Shown here: in pieces, positions 33,430-43,000 of the stretch
How the letters are laid out: the number at the start of each line of letters is the position of its first letter
Position numbering within the stretch: position 1 is the stretch's first letter
Source of the DNA: Saprospiraceae bacterium
Lineage (GTDB): Bacteria; Bacteroidota; Bacteroidia; Chitinophagales; Saprospiraceae
Length of the DNA stretch: 54,693 nucleotides
Assembly: GCA_013140975.1 (NCBI GenBank)
Contig: JABFRV010000156.1
Coordinates: 1 to 54,693, forward strand
Direction: 5' to 3'
Notes under the pieces: generated by a model
Seen by the model: only the letters and a program-made list of their open reading frames with translations
Told to the model about the DNA's origin: nothing
The model's database searches: none
Made by a program: the position numbers and the translations under genes

Positions 33430-33437
33430 CAAATATA
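33430..33437 (-). promoter_or_regulatory. -7 element (TATATTTG, minus strand) of the RCC1 gene
   Basis: Exact TAnnTTTG on the minus strand, 16 bases before the ATG at 33413. Confidence 0.55.
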
Positions 33438-33611
33438 GTAAACTTCTCAATGTATCTAGAGCGAATAAGCTTCAGCTTTGTTGTATGAAAAGATTATTGG
33501 CTCCAAAAGCTATGTATAAAAATATCAATTTAATATAAATTAATTACACGAGAAATACAGGCAAAAAAAATATTCGTTCACAATAAATCTACGATAAATC
33601 AAAAAAGTAAA

Positions 33612-33642
33612 ATTTTATTAGCTTCAGAGAAGCTAATAAAAT
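33612..33642 (-). terminator. Intrinsic terminator of the dodecin gene
   Basis: Perfect 14-bp inverted repeat (ATTTTATTAGCTTC / GAAGCTAATAAAAT) with a three-base loop, 18 bases beyond the dodecin stop. On the minus strand it is followed by a T-rich run ending in six T (33606-33601), as expected for Rho-independent termination. Confidence 0.85.
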
Positions 33643-33660
33643 CAATTACAATATCGATAC

Positions 33661-33861
33661 TTACTTTAATTCAAAACTAATTTTCAAAGTTACTCTAAAC
33701 TCAGTAATCTTGCCTTTATCGACTTTAATGCTTTGATCCTGAACCCAGGCAGAACGAATATTATTTAAGGTTTTAGAAGCTTTGGAAATTGCGCTTGATG
33801 CTGCATCCTCCCAGCTTTTCTTTGATGAAGCCATAACTTCAATAACTTTTACTACAGACAT
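33661..33861 (-). CDS. Dodecin, flavin-binding storage protein
   Basis: The 66-residue protein matches dodecin throughout: 'MSVVKVIEVMASSKKSWEDAA' at the start, the ligand-stacking Trp39 in 'IRSAWVQDQSIKV', and 'GKITEFRVTLKISFEL' at the end. Dodecins form hollow dodecamers that bind flavin or coenzyme A and buffer free flavin. It is monocistronic, with an exact -7 box (33894-33901) and its own terminator (33612-33642). Confidence 0.95.
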   Translation of the reverse strand: MSVVKVIEVMASSKKSWEDAASSAISKASKTLNNIRSAWVQDQSIKVDKGKITEFRVTLKISFELK

Positions 33862-33893
33862 ACTAATAATTTTTTATATTTAAGAAATAATTG

Positions 33894-33901
33894 CAAATCT
33901 A
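33894..33901 (-). promoter_or_regulatory. -7 element (TAGATTTG, minus strand) of dodecin
   Basis: Exact TAnnTTTG on the minus strand, 32 bases before the dodecin ATG. Confidence 0.6.
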
Positions 33902-34004
33902 ATTAAATTAATATCAAAAGAATTATATTTTTAATTTCATCGACATAAAAAATATCAGAGCTCAACCCTTGGTTTTGTCATATATTAGAACACTATACAC
34001 AAAT

Positions 34005-35945
34005 CTAATGTTTAATTATTTTAGCAATCTCGCTATGCGTTCCTTTAACTAATATTAAATAAACTCCGCTACTTAGTTCAGCCGCTGGAATTTTTATTTC
34101 TGAAATCGCTTCAGCCTCTTTAAATCTATAAACTTCATGACCCTCAATCGTGAAAATGCTAATTTCTGAAAATCTATGATTCAGAGAATTAATATAAAAC
34201 CATTGGCCTAGTCTATTATAGCTTACACTAATGCCTGAACTATTATTCTGATCTATTTTATTAATAACGTTTATCTCAACGATTCCAATATCTGGCTTTT
34301 CTCCATAATACAACTGAGATATATAACTCCCTTTTTTAACACTAAGAGGTTTATTTATTGTCAATTTCCTTTGAACATAATCAACTGATTTAATTGTAAA
34401 ATAATCAGTTGAATTTTCAAGTTTTATTGAATCTCCATTTAATCCATCAATTCCAAATCCATCATAAAAATATGCAGCATCCTCAACTGTTATTACTGTA
34501 TCATTCACTGCATCTACCGACAAAGTAGTCATATAAGCACCCTGATCAATCATCTTGCTGGAGGGCTGAATGGTAAAATTATAATTTTCAGCATTTACAA
34601 ATTCGGGATCGCTCTCTATATTATTATGAATATAAGAACCATAATATGCTTCCCACCAACTAAAATTCTGTGGAGATGAATTTGTTCCAGAAAACCGATC
34701 GCCATATACCACAGTATATAATTCATCCTTCATTGAATTAAAAATCCCATTATTATAAACAGTTGAAGTATAGGTTTTCAAAGGTGAAGCAGATCCGGAA
34801 AACATAACCTGAACCGGCTTTTCATCCAACTCTTTATACCATTGCCATCTTGTATCATATTGCTGAAAATCATTCTTGAAAAAAATATTATTAAATATTT
34901 CATTTCCAAAACATAAATACGATCCTTCTTGTGCAGGAATTCTGATTCCTCCAAAATGATTTTTATACATTACATTATGATAAATCTTATTGTCATAATT
35001 GTTTTCTGCTTCGCCGCCATACAATGTCAAATCAATTGGCGGTCCTATGCAATCATAAAATACATTCCTTCTTATAATGCTACTTTGTGCTGCGAGCTGA
35101 ATTCCGGCATAAGGAGACGCATTGACAGGTGTAGAAGTTAGAGCAAATATGTTCTTTTCAATCAAATTACATTTGGTGTTATTTTTCTTTGAAATTTTAG
35201 GAAAATTTGCTGAACCAAAACCTACTTCATCACAATCGTATATCTCGCCAATCTTCTGTAAAGAATTTGCAAAATAATTATTTTTAAAAACATTAAATGA
35301 ACCACACTTAATCGCCCATAATGCATGCGCAGCTCTTGTGATAGTATTGTTTTGAATCAGATTATGACTGGACTGGATTAATCCAATATTGTCTTGTGTA
35401 GAGCTATCTATTGTACAATTTAAAATCTTGTTGTAATCCGAATCCTGAAAAAAAAGTCCCGTTTTAGAACTGCCATTACTATCCATTGCATTTCTAAATA
35501 TACAATTTTTAAATTCTATTCTTTTACATCCTAATACGTTAACCCATCGATTTACATTCCGTACCTGTATATTCTCAAAAATAATGTCATTCCTGGATTC
35601 AAGATAAATGGCCGGACTTAGATTTAATCCAGACAAAACTACATTTTCGCTAGGCATCCCTCTTATAAAAATTTTTCTTTCTTTAGATCCCGAAACTTTG
35701 GGTATTACTGACTCATTGTATACACCTGCACGAATCAGAATCATATCCCCGATAGCAACAACAGTCATTGCATCTGCAATACTCCTGTAAGCATCACCAT
35801 CATTACCATTACAATCTCTGTTGACAATTGAATATTTTCCCTTGCAGAATTGCGTTCCAATGCGTTGATCAACATAAATTGTACGCGCATTCAGCGAAAT
35901 ACAATTTAGAAGTGCAAGAACAACAAAAAAATATTTAACATGCAT
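34005..35945 (-). CDS. Secreted parallel beta-helix protein with T9SS sorting domain
   Basis: From ATG at 35945 (a TTG five codons upstream is possible) the product has 646 residues. A signal peptide ends near 'LNARTIYVD'. 'DGDAYRSIADAMTVVAIGDMILIRAGVYNESV' opens a right-handed beta-helix as in DUF1565 and polysaccharide-lyase-like proteins. Helix rungs ('NDIIFENIQVRNV', 'SSHNLIQNNTITRA', 'FNVFKNNYFANS') run to about residue 430, and a type IX sorting domain fills the last 75 residues. Beta-helix proteins of this kind bind or cut acidic polysaccharides; no catalytic residues can be named here. It is monocistronic. Confidence 0.9.
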   Translation of the reverse strand: MHVKYFFVVLALLNCISLNARTIYVDQRIGTQFCKGKYSIVNRDCNGNDGDAYRSIADAMTVVAIGDMILIRAGVYNESVIPKVSGSKERKIFIRGMPSENVVLSGLNLSPAIYLESRNDIIFENIQVRNVNRWVNVLGCKRIEFKNCIFRNAMDSNGSSKTGLFFQDSDYNKILNCTIDSSTQDNIGLIQSSHNLIQNNTITRAAHALWAIKCGSFNVFKNNYFANSLQKIGEIYDCDEVGFGSANFPKISKKNNTKCNLIEKNIFALTSTPVNASPYAGIQLAAQSSIIRRNVFYDCIGPPIDLTLYGGEAENNYDNKIYHNVMYKNHFGGIRIPAQEGSYLCFGNEIFNNIFFKNDFQQYDTRWQWYKELDEKPVQVMFSGSASPLKTYTSTVYNNGIFNSMKDELYTVVYGDRFSGTNSSPQNFSWWEAYYGSYIHNNIESDPEFVNAENYNFTIQPSSKMIDQGAYMTTLSVDAVNDTVITVEDAAYFYDGFGIDGLNGDSIKLENSTDYFTIKSVDYVQRKLTINKPLSVKKGSYISQLYYGEKPDIGIVEINVINKIDQNNSSGISVSYNRLGQWFYINSLNHRFSEISIFTIEGHEVYRFKEAEAISEIKIPAAELSSGVYLILVKGTHSEIAKIIKH

Positions 35946-36184
35946 ATAGCCTTGTTTCAATGGTAAATATAAGGAAATAACGCCTTATTCGCTCATTCAT
36001 TATTAAACTTTCGTCTGACTTTACCATTTGATACTATAAAGACTCCTTTATCCAAATTCCATAAAATCACTATCTTTCACCCTTCAACTATTAAATATTA
36101 AAAAATAAATAATAATTGACTATCAACATTATACATTCATCAACCATTCATAATTCATCTTTCATAATTTATAATTCATAATTC

Positions 36185-36805
36185 TTGTTCTACCTCATCC
36201 TTAAAGCTTTCCTCTTCGGCATCAGCATAAGTGCATTAGTCGGGCCACTTCTATTTACTATGATTCATAGCGGAATGAGGTTTGGTTATAAAAAAGCAAT
36301 TTGGCTGGCAATTGGAACCTGGGCAAGTGACTTGTTTCTACTACTCATTTCATATTATCTAATTAGTCGGATTTCACTACCTAACAGTCTGGAAGAACTG
36401 GATTATAGAATTGTTTGGGCTTCATCTATCCTTCTTATACTTTTAGGTCTGGCCATAATAATCCGCAAAACAAAGCTTCAGGAAAATCACGAATATACGT
36501 TAAAGAAAAAATCTCCTTCCTACCTTGCAATTAAGGGATTTATTATCAATACTGTAAATCCTGCTGCATTTTTTATTTGGTTGGGACTGGCAGCATTTAT
36601 CAGAAATACAACTTCTGCTATGACCGAAGTAATTCTGTTTTACACTATCGTAGTTCTTGTAATTGGCAGCATGGATATTTGCAAATTGGTGTTAGGACAA
36701 TTCCTTTCTAACAAATTAACGGATCAGACTATTGAGAAATTTAAATGGATCAGTGGATCTGCATTTGTAGCAACGGGAATACTTTTATTAATACGTTATT
36801 TATAA
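36185..36805 (+). CDS. LysE family exporter
   Basis: The 206 residues contain six membrane helices and the LysE/RhtB mark 'GISISALVGPLLFTMIHSGMRFGYKKAIWLAIGTWASD' near the N-terminus (about 13-50), with 'IKGFIINTVNPAAFFIWLG' in the middle (about 119-137). These proteins export amino acids or related solutes by proton exchange; the substrate cannot be told from sequence. The only start before the first helix is TTG at 36185: a stop lies two codons upstream. The AT-rich leader has three TTCATAATT repeats between 36150 and 36184. Confidence 0.88.
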   Translation: MFYLILKAFLFGISISALVGPLLFTMIHSGMRFGYKKAIWLAIGTWASDLFLLLISYYLISRISLPNSLEELDYRIVWASSILLILLGLAIIIRKTKLQENHEYTLKKKSPSYLAIKGFIINTVNPAAFFIWLGLAAFIRNTTSAMTEVILFYTIVVLVIGSMDICKLVLGQFLSNKLTDQTIEKFKWISGSAFVATGILLLIRYL

Positions 36806-36944
36806 TACTATTCTTAACATTTATTGGCTACCTTAATAGCTTAATAATGAACACTTTCATATTGAATTAAAAACGAAACTGAGAATTCAATACTTGGCAT
36901 AATTTTTGAAATTCTTCTGTTTCTAGTTTACCATTGTTTGTAAT

Positions 36945-36974
36945 TGCAGTATAAACAGACTAAATTATACTGCA
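36945..36974. promoter_or_regulatory. Inverted repeat before the giant secreted protein gene
   Basis: TGCAGTATAA (36945-36954) and TTATACTGCA (36965-36974) form perfect 10-bp arms around ten bases, 45 bases before the ATG at 37020. It may be an operator or a leader hairpin; only a weak T-rich stretch follows, so a terminator is less likely. Confidence 0.5.
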
Positions 36975-37019
36975 CAAGATTTATTTATTGGCAAAAAAGA
37001 CCGAAGTAATCGGAAACTT

Positions 37020-40000
37020 ATGTATTACAAACGTTGGAAATTGTGTATTTATACACTTCAGATCACTGTTTTTTCACTATTATCAAGTGCATTAACCGGA
37101 CAAATAACCGGTATTGTTTTCAAAGATTATAATCACAACGGGATTAGAGATTCGAGTATTATTTACGAAGAAGCTTTAGTTTCAAATGCCATTTTGAAAT
37201 TATTTGGAAGCCAAGGATTCATAGCACAAACACAGACGAATTCGAATGGAAAGTATATATTCAACACCAATTCAAACCCACCTTTTCGAATAGAACTTGT
37301 TTTGGATAACCCGGAAGATTATGAAACAAGTATTAACAGTGATTCCGGAGGCTCACAAACAGCTGTACGCTTTGAGACCAACAATAATTCAATTATAAAT
37401 TTTGGAATACAATATCCAAAGGATTATTCTAAAGATCCTTTTCTGATTACTCCTTGTTATGTTTTTGGAGATCCTTTGCCAGCGAATTCGTTATATAAAG
37501 ACTCTGAAAGTCTTGTGAAATGGAATTTAAGTAGTGGCGGAACCACGGCTAATGATGCTAAACTTATTAATAACGGAGGAACTTCTCCAAATGTTGAAGT
37601 TATATCTACTGCTTCTGAGATCGGATCTTGCTGGGGTTTAACAATTCAAAAAAACACACAAACACTCTTTACATCTGGTACACTAAGACGACATTCCGGA
37701 TTAGGACCTGCGGGCTTAGGAGGAATATATCATATTGACATTTCCTCACACTCGGTACTACATACAATCAATGTATCGCAACTCGGAATTCCAATTGGCA
37801 CATCACGCAGCAATAATGAACGTGGTATAATTGTAAATTTCCCTCCAAATAGCAAAGATTCACTTTCCTTTTCAGAAATAGGAAAAGTTGGAATTGGTGC
37901 AATTGATCTGAGCGAAGATGAACGAACACTTTATATAACAAACTTATTTACTCGAAAAATTTATTCCATACCTGTTCAAATTCCATTTGTAATGCCTACT
38001 GCGTCACAGGTGGATTCATTTGCAATTCCGGATCCTGGCTGTACTGGCGGAAACTATAGACCCTGGGCCTTAAAATCTTATAGAGGAAAACTTTATGTAG
38101 GAGTAATCTGTGATGGAAGTATTTCTAAAAATACAGGAAATTTATCTGCTTTTATTTACGAACTCAATCCCATTACAAAATCATTCACCCAAATACTTGA
38201 ATTTCCACTGAATTATTCTGGATTCAATTCCACTTCCAGATTTTTGCCATGGCTGGATGAATGGGATATATTCTGCCAGGAATCGAATAATATTTATTGC
38301 ACTTATACGCAACCTATTCTTATGAGCATTGATTTTGAATCTGAAAATGAAATGTTTATTGGAATTGCAGATCGCTACGGTCTTCAGACAGGATATCATC
38401 AACCCAACACAAGTGGTAATGGTTCGTACTCAACAGTTGGATATGGAGATGTTCTTAAAGCGCGCAGATTAAATAACAATTCCGTTTTTACTCTGGAAAG
38501 TAACGGCAATGATGGTGTTCAGACCACTGCCGGGAAAAACACAGGGATTGGCCCTGCAAATGGTGAGTATTTTTTTGGAGACCATTCTATACTCAAAGAC
38601 GGAAACTTAAATGAAGCAGAAAGTGCATTAGGTCCACTTATTAATTGCCCCGGAAACAAGAGTATAATTATTACTTCACAAGACCCTTTTGATGTACGCT
38701 CTAACGGTATTATACATCTTGATAAAAAAAGTGGAAACTGGTCTAAACGATTAGAAATTATAGGTCCAACTTTTAATAATTTTAGTGGAAAGGCTTTAGG
38801 ACTGGGAGACCTTAGAATTCAATCCGCGGCTCCTCCAATTCAAATTGGAAATTATATATGGAAAGATTTAAATGGCAATGGCATTCAGGATCCAATCGAG
38901 CAGGGTTTGGAGGGTGTAGTTGTAAATCTCTTAAAAAACGGAAATACCATTGCAACAGCCACTACAAATGAAAAAGGTCAATATGTTTTTTCAAGTGAAA
39001 AATATTCCGGGACAAATTCAATGCCTGAATCTTTTATCTATGAAATTGAAGAATTAACAACTGAATCAACATATTCCTTACAAATAAATACATTACAATC
39101 CGCTTTATCCCAATTTAATATAAGTCCATTTAAGAACAATTTTCCAGTCAATACACTAATTGACAATGATGGAAATTTACTTGCGGCGAATACAGTTGGA
39201 ACAATTTTTTCTACCAAACTCAGTGGTCAGAATGATTTTTCATTTGATTTTGGTTTTATACCAACAAGCTCTTGTGAAATTAAATTTAATAAAGCAATCG
39301 CTAGTGAATGTAATGCATTAACAAATTCGTTCAATCTTGAATTAAATATCGACCTGATTAATGTACCCATAGGAAATGTAACAGTAAAATTAAGTTCGGG
39401 TCAATCATGGACGACCTATGTAGTAAAAGATGGCAACTATGATTTTGTAATAAAAAATATTGAAACAAAGGGCCAATCCGACATAGATATTCAAGTCACT
39501 TTAAGCAATAATCCTTTGTGTGAATTATTCATTGCTGATGCTTTTGATCAACCAATACCATGTTGTGATTTACAACACCAAATTTGCACCAACAGAAGCA
39601 CCCAAGTTAGGCTACTTGCAGCACCCGGCATGGCTCAATACAGATGGTATAAAAAATCTGATCAATCTATAATTGGATTCACGGATATTTTAACAATCAA
39701 TAATCAATTTAGTGGCCTTGAAGATAAATATGAAGAATATTATTTCGAAGCTATTGATTCTACCGGCGACACAATAAGACAATTCTGTTCCTACAAAATC
39801 AACTTAATTGAATGCTGCACACTTCAGGTAAATACTTTTCTTCAGACTGATTGCAACAACAATGGAACGCGAAATTTTATTAATGATGATTGGTTTTCTA
39901 TTCTAGTTGGCACTGAAAATACTTCACCCGGAAATTCAAGTGCATTTGAAATATTAAAAGATAATATTATTTTAGGCTCGGCACCTTATGGGACTCCATT

Positions 40001-43000
40001 GTTAGTCGGAAGCCCTACCATTCCAGATTTTAAGGCCGATGGAATATCCATTTATAAAATAGTTATACGTGATATTGATAACCACTCTTGCCAGGATTCT
40101 GTATTCACACAAATTTCATTTTGCCCAACACCCAAAGTAGTTGTCAGTAAAACTTTTATCTCAACCAACATACTTTCTGACGCGAGCCACAATGCAGTTT
40201 ATAGAATTGATGTTGAAAACATTGGTGATGAAACAGGCGCTTATTCTCTAATGGATGATCAGGGCTTCGATGATGATATCAGTATAAAAACAGCATATTA
40301 TACAACTACTGTTCCTTTTAAAACCGGTGCTGCATTGTTTGGAACAGGCCCTTGGAATCTTTTAAACAATGTATCCATACCTGCCGGAGCAAAACATAGT
40401 TATAATGTAGTTATCAATTTCAATATTAACTTAAACGCCAATTCTTCCGGAGACAACCAATACACTGCTTGCAATATCTCTCCATCAAGAGGGCAAGCAT
40501 TATTTAATAGAGCATTACTGGATGGAGATAATGATGGTTTCTTTGAGTCAATTGATACAGCCTGTGCAGATATTCCCGTACTAGATGTAGTTAAAGAATT
40601 ATTGGAAGTTGTAACCTTAGATCAATCTCATTCATTATTGAAATATCGGATTAAAGTCACTAATTCAGGAGGTGCTTCTTCAAAATATAATCTACTTGAA
40701 GATCCTCAATTTGATGATGACATTTCAATTCTCTCAGCAAGCTTGATTATAAATCATGAACAACCCGTTTCACTTTTAATTCCCGAACCCAATAATGGCT
40801 GGATCATTTCGAACCAAAGGACAATCGCCAATGGATCTACTGATAGTTTTCATGTAAATTTCTTGGTCAATCTCGATCTTAGAGAAGGCTCGATTGGTGA
40901 CAATATGTATAGACTTTGCATTTCAAATATTCCATTACAACAAAGACAGGAAAAAGGACTGCACAACATAACCGGACTAGACCTCAACAATGATTTTAGG
41001 CCTGAAATAAGAGATACAACATGCGGAGATTTGCCAAGCTTGAGTCATAATAAATTTCTATTGGAACAAATCAGGACTGGCGCCCACACGAATACATTGA
41101 TTTATTTATTTACAATTCAGAACAAAGGAGGCAAGGAAGGCATATACAACTTACAAGATCAATTAGCATTTGATGATGATGTAATCATTAATAATGCATA
41201 TTACAAAATAAATTCAGGCCCCTCAATAATCCTGAATAATATAACCGGTTCATCATTCATTAAAATCTTAGATCAGAAATCCATTTTTCCCGGCACAACA
41301 GATTCGATATTCTTAACTTTAGATCTTGAACTTGATTTGGATAATGCTGGAGGAGGAAATAATCTTTATGTTGGCTGCATTAAAAATTCTTCCCAACAAT
41401 TTATTCCATATCATGGCTTATTTAATGAATCAGGGCTAGATGTAAACAACGACAACATTGTAGATGAATATGATACTGTGTGTACCAATTTTCAATATTT
41501 TGATCTGGCTCTTCGAAAGATTTGCCTTAACACAAATCCTGTAAAATATGATGAAAATGTTTTCTTTAGAAACACAATTATAAATCAAGGTACAGCTATA
41601 GCTTATAATATTAATATAGTCGATTATATACCCAGGGCTTATTCGTTTTCTAATAATCTAAATCCAGGATGGAATTATATTAATGACAGTACTTATGCGT
41701 ACACCATAGCTTCATTGGCTCCGGGGGACAGCATAAATATAGATCTAGTTTTAATACTGAATTATTTTTCACAACTTCAAAAAGTTATAAATACTGCAGA
41801 AATATCTTCTTTAGTGGACAGTGATGGACTGCCAGCAATTGATATCGATTCTGAGGCAGACATGATAATAAACAATGACAATAATGTCTATCCTAACAGC
41901 GAGTTTGACAACAAGATAGATGGAAGAAGATTATTAAATGCTGGTGATGATGAAGATGATCATGATGTTGCACAGGCTCCCATATTTGATATTGCTCTTG
42001 TTAAAACATTATCCACTCCTCCACCCTATAACCACAATGATACATTAGACTTTAAAATTACACTTTATAATCAAGGAAACGTAGTCATATATTCGAGCAG
42101 CATAGTCGATTACATTCCGGCCGGTTATCTTTTTATTCCGAACTTGAATCCATTCTGGAATCTTGTGAACAATACAGCAATCACATTTATTAGAGATTCA
42201 ATTAAAATTGGTGATTCGCTTTCAAGTAATATAAAACTAAAATTACTTTCAAATACTACACCTCAAGACTGGGTAAATATTTCTGAAGTATTAAATGCTT
42301 CAATTAACAGACGATTAGGTGTTCATGCTTCCATTAATGATGTTGATAGTGACTTTGACATCAATCCTCTTAATGACAAAGGAGGGAAAATAAATGATAT
42401 CACCAATGACAATATATCTGAAGATGGATTAGATCGCAATAAAAACGGAATTTTAGACGAAGATGATCATGATCCGGCAGTACCCTTCCTATGGGATCTT
42501 GCTTTGAAAAAAATATTAATAACTTCGACACCTCATTTTCCCGGAAAGCAGTTAGACTATCTGATTCGAATTTACAATCAAGGCACTGACACTTTAGGTG
42601 AAATCACTGTCCGGGATTACATTCCAGATGGATTACTCATTATACCATCTGAAAATCCGAATTGGAATATCAATAGTTCTTCCGCTACCATTACAATTCA
42701 AAAAAATATTTCTCCCGGCGATAGTTTGGACATTCACATCTACTTGTATTTAAAAGAAGGTCTGAAAAATTTCAAATCTTACATTAACTACAGTGAAATT
42801 ATTTCTTCCAAAAATAAACATGGTGAAGATCGTACAGGATTCGATCTTGACAGCAGAGAAGCGAGTAATTCTGTCGAAGAAAATTCTGTTCTTCCCAACT
42901 CCATTTATGATAATAATATTTCCGTTTCAATAAAAGACATGGAAGAAGATGATCATGATCCAGCCTCCCCTTCGATTCTTGATCTTGCCTTGATGAAAAG

